NCBI RefSeq assembly: GCF_003201835.2
Contig: NZ_CP029289.2
Coordinates: 2,054,501 to 2,118,500, forward strand
Direction: 5' to 3'
Length of the DNA: 64,000 bases
Origin: Acidianus brierleyi
GTDB lineage: Archaea > Thermoproteota > Thermoprotei_A > Sulfolobales > Sulfolobaceae
In this document: piece after piece, positions 31,549 to 41,317 of the stretch
Layout: every line of letters begins with the position of its first letter
Position numbering within the stretch: position 1 is the first letter of the stretch
Notes under the pieces: model-generated
Seen by the model: only the letters and a program-made list of their open reading frames with translations
The model's database searches: none
What the model was told of the DNA's origin: nothing
Translations under genes and position numbers: made by a program

Positions 31549-33702
31549 TTATATCCTCCTATAAACTATTGCAGATCTACCCTCAATCTCTAATTCCTGT
31601 TCTGCTTTAACTATCTTCTCTTCTTCTTTTGGATCTCTATCATAAGACCAAAGAATTAGTTCCCATTTTTCTCCTATTTTAGGCACTTTAAATTTTATGG
31701 TATTTGGATTTGCGTTTAGAATTATGAGAAATGTATAGTCTGCTACTCTTTCTCCTCTTTCATTAATCTCATCCATAACGTCTCCTGATAGAACGAATGC
31801 TATTGTATTTGTTGGTGAATTCCAATTGTTTTCTTTTATCTCTAGTCCGTCTGGGCCTAGCCAAGTTATATCTTTATAAGGGGCTCCGAAAAGTTTTCTT
31901 CCTTGGAAAAACCTTCTTCTCCTAAATATTGGATGGGACTTCCTTAAGAAAATAGACGATTTAACAAAGTCATGAAATTTCTTTTTCCTATCATCTAAAT
32001 TCCAGTTAAACCAGCTAATCTCGTTATCTTGACAAAAAGCATTATTATTGCCTCTTTGAGTTCTACTAATTTCGTCTCCTCCTAGTAACATTGGAACTCC
32101 TTGGCTTATGAATAATGTTATAATAAAGTTTCTTTTTTGCCTTTCTCTACATGCTATTATATTAGGATCTTCAGAAGGCCCTTCAAATCCACAATTCCAA
32201 CTATAATTTTCATCCATACCGTCTTTATTATCCATTAAATTTGCTTCATTATGCTTCTGATTATAACTAACTAGATCCTCTAGTGTGAAGCCGTCATGTG
32301 ATGTAATATAATTTATGCTGGCGAAGGGCGTTCTTCCTGATCCCATGTAGAGATCTGGAGAACCCATTAGTCTGTTTGCTAATTCGCTATAAACTATTGG
32401 TTCTCCTCTCCAAAATCTCCTTATTGTATCTCTATATTTTCCATTCCATTCTGCCCATTGATATGGAAAATTTCCTACTTGATATCCTCCTTCTCCAACG
32501 TCCCATGGCTCTGCTATTAATTTTACTCTTGAGAGAACAGGATCTTGTTGAATTGTTACAAAAAAGGTGGATAACATGTTTACGCTGTATAGTTCTCTTG
32601 CTAGAGCTGAGGCTAAATCGAACCTGAAACCGTCTACATGCATTTCTAATACCCAGTATCTTAGACTATCCATAACCATTTGCAAAACTCTAGGATGCCT
32701 TAAATTTAGGGTATTTCCTGTTCCGGTAAAATCCATGTAGTATCTTGGGTTCTCTGGGTTTAACATGTAGTATGATTTGTTATCTATGCCCTTGAAACTT
32801 AGCGTAGGACCTAGTTGATTACCTTCTCCAGTGTGGTTGTAAACTACGTCGACTATAACCTCTATGCCTGCAGTATGGAGTTCTTTAACCATCTTTTTAA
32901 ATTCTATAACTTGTTGTCCTAAGCAACCGCTACTGGAATATCCACAGTCTGGTGCAAAATATGCTATAGGATTATAACCCCAATAATTAGTTAGACCTTT
33001 ATCGAGTAGCCATTTATCTCTTACGAATTGTTGAACTGGCATTAGTTCTAGAGCCGTTATTCCCATATCTTTCAAATATGATATAACTTGTTTTGACGCT
33101 ATTCCCATAAACGTTCCACGTAGATTTTCGTCTATGTCATCCCTTAATTTTGTCATTCCTCTTACATGTGTTTCGTAGATGATTGTTTGACTCCAAGGTA
33201 TCCTTAGACTAAGAGGTCTATCTCCTTCCCAGTCAAAAGAATCTTCGTAAACAACAGATTTAGGTATAAAAGGGGTAGAATCTCGTTCATCAAAGGAGAG
33301 ATCTTGATTTTGATCTCCCATTTTATATGCAAAAAGAGAATCATCCCATTTTATAAATCCTGCAAGAGCTCTAGCATATGGATCTATGACTGCTTTATTT
33401 TTATTGAACCTTAAACCCTCTTCTGGTTTAAATGGACCATCCACTTTATAGGCATATAATTGTCCTGATAAAATACCTGGTACCAGAACGTGCCAAAGAT
33501 CTCCAGTCTTTTCTTTAACATCTATTATCTCTTTAGGTTCTTTATCATCGGGATGGGAAAATAATAATAGTTGAACTGATGTAGCGTTCTCAGAGAATAA
33601 TACAAAATTTGCTCCATCCTTAGTTATTGTAACTCCTATAGGATAAGGTTCTCCTGGTCTAGTAGGTCTCTGAACAGTAGACATAGTATAAGAATATATC
33701 AA
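31549..33702 (-). CDS. treX: Glycogen debranching enzyme of the trehalose operon
   Basis: 717 residues, matching the length of Sulfolobus TreX. N-terminal starch-binding-like domain with PYPIGVTITKDGANFVLFSE, then a GH13 barrel: VDVVYNHTGEGNQLG, nucleophile DGFRFDLASALAREL, acid LIAEPWDVGEGGYQ and ITSHDGFTLEDLVSYN. It cleaves alpha-1,6 branches of glycogen to give linear maltodextrins for TreY. It lies between treZ (8-nt gap) and treY (2-nt gap) as in other Sulfolobales. All three catalytic carboxylates are present. Confidence 0.95.
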   Translation of the reverse strand: MIYSYTMSTVQRPTRPGEPYPIGVTITKDGANFVLFSENATSVQLLLFSHPDDKEPKEIIDVKEKTGDLWHVLVPGILSGQLYAYKVDGPFKPEEGLRFNKNKAVIDPYARALAGFIKWDDSLFAYKMGDQNQDLSFDERDSTPFIPKSVVYEDSFDWEGDRPLSLRIPWSQTIIYETHVRGMTKLRDDIDENLRGTFMGIASKQVISYLKDMGITALELMPVQQFVRDKWLLDKGLTNYWGYNPIAYFAPDCGYSSSGCLGQQVIEFKKMVKELHTAGIEVIVDVVYNHTGEGNQLGPTLSFKGIDNKSYYMLNPENPRYYMDFTGTGNTLNLRHPRVLQMVMDSLRYWVLEMHVDGFRFDLASALARELYSVNMLSTFFVTIQQDPVLSRVKLIAEPWDVGEGGYQVGNFPYQWAEWNGKYRDTIRRFWRGEPIVYSELANRLMGSPDLYMGSGRTPFASINYITSHDGFTLEDLVSYNQKHNEANLMDNKDGMDENYSWNCGFEGPSEDPNIIACRERQKRNFIITLFISQGVPMLLGGDEISRTQRGNNNAFCQDNEISWFNWNLDDRKKKFHDFVKSSIFLRKSHPIFRRRRFFQGRKLFGAPYKDITWLGPDGLEIKENNWNSPTNTIAFVLSGDVMDEINERGERVADYTFLIILNANPNTIKFKVPKIGEKWELILWSYDRDPKEEEKIVKAEQELEIEGRSAIVYRRI

Positions 33703-33710
33703 GAGGTTTT

Positions 33711-35420
33711 TTAGTTAGCGTTTCTATAAATAGCAGCTCCTCTACCTATTTTAATCTCTCCTTCTATGTATTCTGGAAATTCAGCAGTAGATAATATAAG
33801 TTTCCATTTTTTCTTTAAATGAATAGTAGAATCTTTAAATGCTGCTACGACTAATAATTTATCTCTTTCAATTAACAATGAATTATCTTCTATTTTTACT
33901 AGAATATTTCTTGAATGATCGAGCTCTTTTTTAATTTTTATAATATTTTTATAGAAATTTAGTATTTCATAATCTATTTTCCAACTTAACTTAGATTTAT
34001 TATAAGTGTCGTCTGATTGAGGATCGTAATAATACTCTCCTAATTCTTTTTTTCTACCTTCCCTTAATGCATTAATTAGCTGAACATCTGAAAAGTCAGT
34101 AAAAAATAAGAAAGGATTTTTTTCTCCATATTCTTCTCCCATAAAAATCATTGGTATATAAGGAGACATAAAATATAGAGTGGAAAGTATTAGAAAGTTC
34201 TGTTTATCAATTAAATTTAGTAATCTTTTACCGTCTTTTCTATTACCTATCTGATCGTGGTTTTGAATATATACAATAAATTTATTTCCTCCTAGATCTC
34301 CCACCGGTGCGCCATGAGTTTTTTTCCTGAAATTTGAATATACTCCATCATATATAAATACTTTCTCTAAAGCTTTTACTATTTGTTCTATAGATCCAAA
34401 ATCTTCATAATATGAATCTCTCTCCCCAGTAGCGTAAGCATGTAACGCGTGGTGAAAATCATCAGACCACTGAGCGTCAATGTTATAACCGCATTTTTCT
34501 TTAGGCGATATTATTTTAGGATCGTTCAAATCACTTTCTGCTATTAAATTTATTTTTCTTTTTAATTCACTTTCTGCTATTTTAATTTTATCAGAGATTT
34601 CGGATAATATATGTTTTGGAGAAATGTCGTAGATACTATGTACCGCATCTAATCTTAATCCATCCATATGATATTCGTAAATCCAATATAGTGCATTTTG
34701 AGTCACATAATGCCTTACTTCATCACTCCATGCTTCATCATAATTAAAAATTGGACCCCACGGAGTAGTATATCTTGAAGAAAAATAAGGTCCAAATTTT
34801 CCTAGATAATTACCCTCAGGACCTACATGATTATATACTACATCTAAAATTACTCCTAGGCCTTTTTTATGTGCTTCATTAACTAATCTTTTTAGTTCAT
34901 AAGGGCCACCATAGCTATTTTGTACAGCATAAAGAAATACTCCATCATAACCCCAGTTTCTCTTTCCCCCAAATTGAGATACTGGCATTAATTCAATGGC
35001 TGTAATACCTAAGTTTTTGAGATAATCTAGTTTTTCTATAACTCCTTGAAAATCTCCTCTTTCACTAAATGTGCCTACGTGTAGTTCATATATTATAAGG
35101 TTATTCTGATCTATACCTTCCCATTCTTTGTCTTCCCAATTAAAATTTTCACATAAAACCTTAGATTTACCATGAACTCCTTCAGGCTGATATCTAGATG
35201 CAGGATCTGGTATTTCCATGTTTTCTATTAAATATGAATAATATTCCACATCCTTATCTTTCAGCGAAAAATATCCCTTATCTTCCTTATTCATCTCTAC
35301 TATTTCCTTTTTATTCTGTTTGTATAGAACTATTGATAAAGAATCATAGTACGGTGACCATATTCTAAAACTTACATTAGACTTTTCACAATTTGCACCA
35401 AGATCTAGTTTCCAGGGCAT
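33711..35420 (-). CDS. treZ: Maltooligosyl trehalose trehalohydrolase
   Basis: 569 residues, close to the 559 or so of studied Sulfolobus enzymes. An N-terminal beta-sandwich (GANCEKSNVSFRIWSPYYDS) precedes the GH13 barrel: IIYELHVGTFSERGDFQG, LDVVYNHVGPEGNYL, nucleophile DGLRLDAVHSIYD, acid LIAESDLNDP and QNHDQIGNRK. It releases trehalose from the maltooligosyl trehalose made by TreY. It is the first gene of the operon; a TATA-like stretch on the minus strand at 35438-35447 lies about 23 nt before the ATG, so the transcript is probably leaderless. Confidence 0.95.
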   Translation of the reverse strand: MPWKLDLGANCEKSNVSFRIWSPYYDSLSIVLYKQNKKEIVEMNKEDKGYFSLKDKDVEYYSYLIENMEIPDPASRYQPEGVHGKSKVLCENFNWEDKEWEGIDQNNLIIYELHVGTFSERGDFQGVIEKLDYLKNLGITAIELMPVSQFGGKRNWGYDGVFLYAVQNSYGGPYELKRLVNEAHKKGLGVILDVVYNHVGPEGNYLGKFGPYFSSRYTTPWGPIFNYDEAWSDEVRHYVTQNALYWIYEYHMDGLRLDAVHSIYDISPKHILSEISDKIKIAESELKRKINLIAESDLNDPKIISPKEKCGYNIDAQWSDDFHHALHAYATGERDSYYEDFGSIEQIVKALEKVFIYDGVYSNFRKKTHGAPVGDLGGNKFIVYIQNHDQIGNRKDGKRLLNLIDKQNFLILSTLYFMSPYIPMIFMGEEYGEKNPFLFFTDFSDVQLINALREGRKKELGEYYYDPQSDDTYNKSKLSWKIDYEILNFYKNIIKIKKELDHSRNILVKIEDNSLLIERDKLLVVAAFKDSTIHLKKKWKLILSTAEFPEYIEGEIKIGRGAAIYRNAN

Positions 35421-35600
35421 ATAAATACTATTATTTAAATATAAAAAAGCGAATCTATAGAGTATTAAATAATGGAAATTATAATTACTTTCTATCAGAA
35501 TTATTAACCAAATATATTAGTATGATTCAGATAATAGCGAAATAAAGTAGCTATTGTTTAATATTAAAGACGTAAAGACTAGTTTATTATCAATAATATC

Positions 35601-35620
35601 TATATAGTCCTATATAGTCC
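35601..35620. repeat. Perfect tandem decamer in the treZ/MFS intergenic region
   Basis: TATATAGTCC occurs twice in tandem without a gap, followed by a degenerate TATTGGAATATATAG. It lies in the 260-nt divergent promoter region between treZ and the MFS gene, about 60 nt before the MFS start. Tandem decamers in such places are often regulator sites; nothing else supports this here. Confidence 0.6.
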
Positions 35621-35680
35621 TATTGGAATATATAGAATAAGTATATATTTTCAGTAAAAGACTCTCTATACGAAAGAAAG

Positions 35681-37096
35681 ATGGGATCACCTTTCAAAAA
35701 TTCGCCATTTAAAGAATTTGATGATCTAAGGCTAAGTTTTAATCATATCAAAGTTTGGTACACTTCTGGCATGGGATTCTTTACTGATGCCTACGATTTG
35801 TTTATCATTTCAGCAATGTTAGATATATTTGGAACGCAAAATTTACCAGGATTTCATTTAACTCCTTTTACTGAGTCATTATTAGCATCCTCTGCGTTAA
35901 TCACTGCGGTCTTAGGACAGCTAACTTTTGGATTCTTAGCGGACAAATTTGGCAGAAAATCAGTTTATGGAATAGAGGCAACTTTGTTGGCATTGGGAGC
36001 TTTACTTTCAGCTTTTGCTCCTAACATAATTTGGCTAATAATATTCAGATCTATAATGGGATTTGGAATAGGAGGAGATTATCCAGTATCAGCAACTATA
36101 ATGAGCGAATATGCCAATGTAAAAGACAGAGGCAAATTAGTTGCTCTAGTATTTGCTAATCAAGGTTTGGGAAGCTTAGCCGCAGTAGCAGTAGGCGCAA
36201 TTTCTGCTTATGTGTTACCTTTGTCAATAGCGTGGAGAGTTATGGCAGGCATAGGTGCAATTCCAGCAGCTTCTGTTATATATCTAAGGAGAAAAGTACC
36301 AGAAACTCCCAGGTATGCTGCACTAGTAAAGGGAGATTATAAAGAAGCTCAGAGATCCGCTACATTTATGGGGACTAAATTACAAGCGAATAATGTAGTT
36401 AGTAAAAAACTTTCATTTGGTCAATTCTTAGGAAAATATGGGGCATTACTTTTAGGTACTGCTGGTACATGGTTTATAACGGATATAGCGCTTTATGGGA
36501 CTGGAATATATTCTGGTGCTATAGTTACTTCAATTTTAGGAAAGCCTCCGTCAATTGGATATGAGATAGTAGAACAAGGCGTTCCTTTCACGGTAGGATT
36601 CTTTGGGTACTTTACTGCAGTAGGATTAATGGATAGATTAGGAAGAAAGTGGATACAAACGCAAGGCTTTGCTATTATGGCAGCAATATATGCAATAGTA
36701 TCAGCTATATTGGTAACTTCAGGAACAAAAGTTACAGGATTTATAATTCCAACAACAGAAGCTTTCGCAATATACGCTTTATCATACTTATTTATAGACT
36801 TTGGTCCTAATACTACTACATTTGTTATACCGGCGGAAGTATATCCTACTAACTATAGAACTAGGGGGCATGGTATTTCAGCAGCAGCAGGAAAAACTGG
36901 TGCAGCAATAACTACATATTTGTTCCCATACCTATTAACAGGAATAGGAATTAAGGGGGTCTTAGAGATGTTAGCAGGAGTTAGCATAGTAGGCGCGTTG
37001 CTTACAGTGTTCTTTATAAAAGAGCCAAAGCTAAAGAGCTTAGAAGAGATATCTGATGAAGAAACAGTAGAAAAACAATCTTCGCAATCTCAATAA
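35681..37096 (+). CDS. MFS transporter, phosphate:H+ symporter (PHS)-like
   Basis: 471 residues, twelve helices. SGMGFFTDAYDLFIISAMLD in helix 1 and MGFGIGGDYPVSATIMSEYA in helix 4 are the diagnostic blocks of the phosphate:H+ symporter group of eukaryotic PHO84 type; FGFLADKFGRKSVYGIE is motif A. In archaea such proteins also carry sugars or organic acids, so phosphate is not certain. Divergent from the trehalose operon. The late VIPAEVYPTNYRTRGHGISAA is the conserved helix-10/11 loop. Ends with a hydrophilic tail of about 20 residues rich in Glu and Gln. Confidence 0.8.
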   Translation: MGSPFKNSPFKEFDDLRLSFNHIKVWYTSGMGFFTDAYDLFIISAMLDIFGTQNLPGFHLTPFTESLLASSALITAVLGQLTFGFLADKFGRKSVYGIEATLLALGALLSAFAPNIIWLIIFRSIMGFGIGGDYPVSATIMSEYANVKDRGKLVALVFANQGLGSLAAVAVGAISAYVLPLSIAWRVMAGIGAIPAASVIYLRRKVPETPRYAALVKGDYKEAQRSATFMGTKLQANNVVSKKLSFGQFLGKYGALLLGTAGTWFITDIALYGTGIYSGAIVTSILGKPPSIGYEIVEQGVPFTVGFFGYFTAVGLMDRLGRKWIQTQGFAIMAAIYAIVSAILVTSGTKVTGFIIPTTEAFAIYALSYLFIDFGPNTTTFVIPAEVYPTNYRTRGHGISAAAGKTGAAITTYLFPYLLTGIGIKGVLEMLAGVSIVGALLTVFFIKEPKLKSLEEISDEETVEKQSSQSQ

Positions 37097-37219
37097 TTTT
37101 AAGTAATTAAATGGTATTGTGTTTTTTATTTAGTTATATATAATAATATAATGCATATGTATGAACTTAGTAAGAGACTAAACTGGTAATTTTTTAAGTA
37201 TCGTATATCGAGTAAACAT

Positions 37220-37846
37220 ATGGACGTTGGTATATTTCTTGCGGCTTTTGGAATAAGTCTTCTAGAACTGTCAGAAGCTGGAGCTGTAGCAGTTATCTAT
37301 AGAGGGATATTTAATAGCAATAAACCTTACATTTATGCAATATTAGGAGTTCTTACAGTACTAATTCCAACTTTTCTTTTAGGCTCTTTTATATCTCTAT
37401 TACCATTAAATTACGTACTTATAGCAGCAGGAATCATTCTTTTTTATTTTGGATATAGATTATTAAGAAGTGCTAGAAGATCAATTAAAGGCTTACGGAA
37501 ACCACATGAGAAAGAAAAGGAAGAAAGTATAGCGGTTGTATATACTATAGGAGCTACAGAAGCATTTGAGGCAGCATTAGTCATTATTGCGTTAATACCT
37601 CAAAATTACGTATCTACTTTGATTGGTACATTGTCAGCTTCATTAGTAGTTATAGCTCTGACAATAATTCTAAAATCTCAAATAATGAAAATAAGAGTTC
37701 CTCAGTTAAAGTACGCATTATCTGCACTTCTTTTTAGTCTAGGAACTTTATGGTTTGGCGAAGTATTTATTGGTATAGATGAAATATTTCTTCCATTATT
37801 TTTTGTAGTATATCTAGCTGTAAATTACGCATTAATAAGAATATAA
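37220..37846 (+). CDS. Predicted six-helix membrane protein (COG4280-like)
   Basis: 208 residues in two similar halves of three helices each, joined by a basic loop (SARRSIKGLRKPHEKEKEES). Each half opens with a Glu-containing helix: FGISLLELSEAGAVAVIYRG in the first, YTIGATEAFEAALVIIALIP in the second. The paired acidic helices suggest a transporter of cations or small solutes of the LysE/TerC/COG4280 structural kind. Substrate unknown. It stands alone, 123 nt after the MFS gene on the same strand and convergent with the EamA gene. Confidence 0.6.
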   Translation: MDVGIFLAAFGISLLELSEAGAVAVIYRGIFNSNKPYIYAILGVLTVLIPTFLLGSFISLLPLNYVLIAAGIILFYFGYRLLRSARRSIKGLRKPHEKEKEESIAVVYTIGATEAFEAALVIIALIPQNYVSTLIGTLSASLVVIALTIILKSQIMKIRVPQLKYALSALLFSLGTLWFGEVFIGIDEIFLPLFFVVYLAVNYALIRI

Positions 37847-37948
37847 CGATATTAGAAAGATAAGTCAAAATTTTTTATGACATGTTTTATAGGATCCAGC
37901 GATTGTTATAATTTTTACTAAAAATGTCTATATTATTTTAAAATATAT

Positions 37949-38782
37949 CTAATTACTTCCTGAAGTGGAAAATGTCATTCCGTTGATTATTACTGAAATT
38001 AATATTATTATTGTTCCTATAAATTGAACAAAATTTAGACTTTCCTTCAAAAATATGTAAGCTAAAATTATCGTAAATACTGGCTCTAAAGCCGAAATTA
38101 TAGTTGCTGTTCCAGAATCACTCTTTTTCATTCCTCTATAGAAGAAAAAATATGGTAAGATTGTTGCAAAAATACCAAGATATATGCCTCCAAAAATAGA
38201 AGGTAAGTTTATTTTAGAGAATATTTCGAGTATTATTACAAATGGAATAGACCATATGGACTGAGAAGCTATCATTTCCCACTCCTTTGATCCTCTAATT
38301 TGTAAATATCTAGAGTAGGAAACCAATAGAGCGTAAGTAAAGCCCGACATAAGGCCTAATAACGTTTCCATCAGATTTAACGTTCCTTCATAGATTATGT
38401 AAAGGCCTATAACGATACATATAGAGGATATGATTTTTATTGCGTTTGTAGATTCCTTAACAAGGAGTTTAGATAACATGAAAACCCATAGAGGCGCAGT
38501 ATATAATAAAACAGCAGATAATGCTGCTCCGTCTATAGTTATGGTATAAATGTATGTTTCGTAAAAAGCTGCTGCGAATAAACCAAGAATTATTTGTTTG
38601 AGGTTAAGTATATTTCTAATTTTTATAATGAAAAAAGATATTATTGCTGAAGAAATACTTCTAAATAAAACTAATGAATAAGGATTAGCACCTTGGATAT
38701 AGAAAAATTGTGTTGCTATACCAATAGTTCCCCATAAGAACGAGGTTAATAATAGATCATAAAAACCTTTCTTTAAGTGCAT
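37949..38782 (-). CDS. EamA/DMT-family transporter
   Basis: 277 residues with ten helices in two EamA repeats. The first repeat holds FLWGTIGIATQFFYIQGANP and LVLFRSISSAIISFFIIK; the second ends ISALEPVFTIILAYIFLKES with the E-P motif typical of drug/metabolite transporters near the end of helix 9. Such proteins export amino acids or metabolites. A related but distinct EamA gene lies at 43271-44116. Transcribed alone. Confidence 0.83.
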   Translation of the reverse strand: MHLKKGFYDLLLTSFLWGTIGIATQFFYIQGANPYSLVLFRSISSAIISFFIIKIRNILNLKQIILGLFAAAFYETYIYTITIDGAALSAVLLYTAPLWVFMLSKLLVKESTNAIKIISSICIVIGLYIIYEGTLNLMETLLGLMSGFTYALLVSYSRYLQIRGSKEWEMIASQSIWSIPFVIILEIFSKINLPSIFGGIYLGIFATILPYFFFYRGMKKSDSGTATIISALEPVFTIILAYIFLKESLNFVQFIGTIIILISVIINGMTFSTSGSN

Positions 38783-39132
38783 TAAAATAATTTCATAATT
38801 AGGTCTATATTATCTTAATTGATTTTAGGTAAACTAATCCATTGTCAAGGATGGCTCTATGTTAAGAAAAATGTTTATTAATATAATTAATATATTAAGT
38901 TAAAGATTATAAGAGCTCTATTCTGAAGCTGTAGTATTTGTTGAGAGAATCTTTTTACAATCTCTTTTTATCTATTTATAAAACGATTTTGCTCTACGAA
39001 ATGTCAGGTTAAAGAGCTAGATAATATAAGATTGTTGCGAATATACTCTTACAATGTATAGATTCATAGTCAAGGATAATAGATAGTTAAACATAATACT
39101 GAAAGATTTTAATAATTATTTTAGTTGGAAAG
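38783..39132. other. Spacer without recognised gene
   Basis: About 350 bases between the EamA gene and the Cys-rich gene. AT-rich, no RNA fold or repeat recognised. The left edge should carry the EamA promoter (minus strand) and the right edge that of the Cys-rich gene (AATAATTATTTTAG just before the TTG start). Confidence 0.45.
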
Positions 39133-39462
39133 TTGGTTTGCCCATATTATAAAAACGGAGCTTGTTATTCTCCGTCATTAGATCAACCAGATGCTAGTGT
39201 AACCTCTAAAGAAAGATGTCTAAAGAATTTTAAAGTATGCAGATATTTTCAAAATGAGACTAAATTAGATATTAAAAATTTTTATTTTGAAATGAAAACA
39301 AAGCTTTCAAGCGAGTGTAATTATTATGAGCTTAAGGATGTTGGTAGTGGATTTGTAGCATATTGCAAGGTACTTAACAGAATTATAACGGAATCACAAG
39401 CAATTAACTGTAATAAATATTGGAATGACTGTCCTTTAAGAGCTATTATGGATATCCACTGA
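39133..39462 (+). CDS. Small Cys-rich protein, putative metal-binding
   Basis: 109 residues with ten Cys. Two similar halves are visible: MVCPYYKNGACYSPS…RCLKNFKVCRYF and ECNYYELKDVG…YCKVL…INCNKYWNDCPL. Each half shows a C-x4-7-C … C-x5-6-C rhythm, which suggests a duplicated four-Cys zinc or iron-sulfur site. No family name is offered. The start is TTG at 39133 by frame; the first in-frame ATG comes too late. The 3' end overlaps the convergent reductase gene by 17 nt. Confidence 0.62.
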   Translation: MVCPYYKNGACYSPSLDQPDASVTSKERCLKNFKVCRYFQNETKLDIKNFYFEMKTKLSSECNYYELKDVGSGFVAYCKVLNRIITESQAINCNKYWNDCPLRAIMDIH

Positions 39463-40042
39463 AAGGTTCTATAATTATTTTGCCAGTTTTACCGCCTGCA
39501 TCCAATGCAAGTTTAGCGTATTCTTTTGTATTTGTCGGCATTCCACTAATATAGAATAATGCGTCTTGATAAGGTCGTAATTCATCTGCGGAAGGTTTCT
39601 CAAATTTTGCTACTTTTTCCAAATCTTCTTTGAATAATATAGTTCCATCATCATCAGGTTCATAGAACAATATTATTTTTGATTTAGGTTTATCTTTCAA
39701 TAAGTAAAGGATCATTGATCTTATAGGTGTTATTCCTATACCTTTTGTTATAAATACATATTCGTCTGAATCTTTTATTACAAATTCGTCTTCAAATGGG
39801 CCTTCAAAACTTAACTTATCTCCAGGTTTCAAGGTCGATAATCTTTGTTTGAATGCTGAATTTCTAATTTTAGTAGCAAACATTAGAAAGTCCTCAAAAG
39901 GCGAACTAGCTATTGAAAATGTTCTCTTATCATTGTCAAAGATTACATCTATAGTATTGCCTGGTTTAAAGTTTAATTTGGTGTCTAATTTCATTATCAA
40001 TTTATCTCCAACTTTATCTATTGAAAGTATTTTTGCATCCAT
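39446..40042 (-). CDS. Ferredoxin-NADP reductase-like flavoprotein (FAD and NAD(P) domains)
   Basis: 198 residues, a compact FNR-type module. The FAD domain has KRTFSIASSPFEDFL (R-x-[FY]-S-I-A-S, residues about 38-52) and GDKLSFEGPFEDEF. The NAD(P) domain has VFITKGIGITPIRSMIL (G-x-G-x-T-P) and later LFYISGMPTNTKEYAK in place of the usual C-G-P-x-x-M. No iron-sulfur domain is attached, so electrons would pass to or from a separate partner. Transcribed with the glucose dehydrogenase gene 50 nt upstream on the same strand, perhaps as one unit. Confidence 0.8.
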   Translation of the reverse strand: MDAKILSIDKVGDKLIMKLDTKLNFKPGNTIDVIFDNDKRTFSIASSPFEDFLMFATKIRNSAFKQRLSTLKPGDKLSFEGPFEDEFVIKDSDEYVFITKGIGITPIRSMILYLLKDKPKSKIILFYEPDDDGTILFKEDLEKVAKFEKPSADELRPYQDALFYISGMPTNTKEYAKLALDAGGKTGKIIIEPFSGYP

Positions 40043-40092
40043 ATTCTAATTACAGATAGGAAGTAAAAAAATGGTTCCATTAATTAATGACT

Positions 40093-41175
40093 TTAACTCC
40101 ATTTTATTACTGTTTTAATCTCTCCAGGTATTTTTTTGCTTACTACCTCAGGTCCATTTTCAGGAGAAACCATGGAAGTAATCATTCTAGGCACTAATGA
40201 TCCATATTTTTCTTTCCAAAGTGTCAAATAGTTTACGGCTTCCCTGAAATGCTCCTTGCTGGCATTTACACTTCCTACTACGGCAATGTTATTTTCTACA
40301 AAGAATGTTACTAGATCTGCGTCTATTTCCACTTTATCTCCTGAAGATGTACCAAAGAGTACTAAAATAGCATTCTTTTTAAACTTCTTTAAAAGAGGTA
40401 AAAATGCTGACGGATAACCAGTGGTATCTACAATAACATCGGCAGAAGGAAGTTTTTCTAATCCTTGTGTAGTATTATAAAATGTTGTACTCATTCTTTC
40501 TGCTATGTATGCCTCTGTAGGAGAGGGATCTCTCTTATTAAGGAGATATACATTAAATCCGTTAGTTCTTAAAAGAAGGGAAAAGAAAGTTCCTATTGGT
40601 CCAGATCCAACTACCAACGCATTTCTGCATTCGTAAGTAGAGTCTCCACAAGTCCAAATCATTCTATTCTGTATATTTAATATTTCATCCACTGCTTTTA
40701 CTACATTGGATAATGGTTCTGTAAGCATCCCTATATCTTTTATAGGCTCTGGAACTCTGACAAGATACATTACATCGTCAACAAATTCCTCTCTCATAAA
40801 TCCATTAAGTCCTCTTATACCAGCTTCTACAAATTTTCCAGTTTCACAGAAATCTGGTCTTCCTATTTTACAATTTAAGCAAATACCACAGCCTCTTCTT
40901 ACTACTGGAACTACTAAATCACCTTTTTTAAATCTTTCAACTCCTTCTCCTACTTCTTCTACAACCCCCATAGCTTCATGGCCTAAGATTAGCTCTGATG
41001 CATTTTCTTGTGGTCTAGAAAAAGTTATTTTTCCGCTAACTATTCCTCTATCTGTACCACATATTCCAGTATAAAGTGTTTTTATTCGTACTTGACCAGG
41101 TTTAACTTCTTGAGAAAGTTCTATATCTTTAACTTCTGCGCCAGGGTTAGGTGGTTTTACTATAATAGCTTTCAT
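40093..41175 (-). CDS. gdh: Glucose 1-dehydrogenase, zinc-dependent MDR family
   Basis: 360 residues, close to the 366 of the Sulfolobus enzyme, with the same opening MKAIIVKPPNPG. Catalytic zinc ligands are C39 (GICGTDRG), H66 and E67 (LGHEAMG). A structural zinc lobe is present with C96, C99, C102 and C110 (RRGCGICLNCKIGRPDFC). The Rossmann loop is VVGSGPIGTFFSL, followed by NKRDPSPTE, which fits dual NAD/NADP use. It oxidises glucose or galactose to the lactone, the first step of the non-phosphorylative Entner-Doudoroff pathway. Ends FNR-side; promoter is divergent from the protein kinase gene. Confidence 0.92.
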   Translation of the reverse strand: MKAIIVKPPNPGAEVKDIELSQEVKPGQVRIKTLYTGICGTDRGIVSGKITFSRPQENASELILGHEAMGVVEEVGEGVERFKKGDLVVPVVRRGCGICLNCKIGRPDFCETGKFVEAGIRGLNGFMREEFVDDVMYLVRVPEPIKDIGMLTEPLSNVVKAVDEILNIQNRMIWTCGDSTYECRNALVVGSGPIGTFFSLLLRTNGFNVYLLNKRDPSPTEAYIAERMSTTFYNTTQGLEKLPSADVIVDTTGYPSAFLPLLKKFKKNAILVLFGTSSGDKVEIDADLVTFFVENNIAVVGSVNASKEHFREAVNYLTLWKEKYGSLVPRMITSMVSPENGPEVVSKKIPGEIKTVIKWS

Positions 41176-41317
41176 GTATATATTTAAGATAATAATAGAT
41201 AAAAAATAATCCTTTTAACGGTATGTGTTAATAATATGATCTTAAAGTTAATATCTAACGTATCGTAGTATTATAGAGTGCAAAATCAAATAAGGTTTTA
41301 CCCAAAGAATTCTAATC

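Noticed and set aside
40706..41074. Plus-strand frame of 122 codons within glucose dehydrogenase
   Set aside because: Ser/Pro/Thr-rich shadow frame of a confidently assigned gene.
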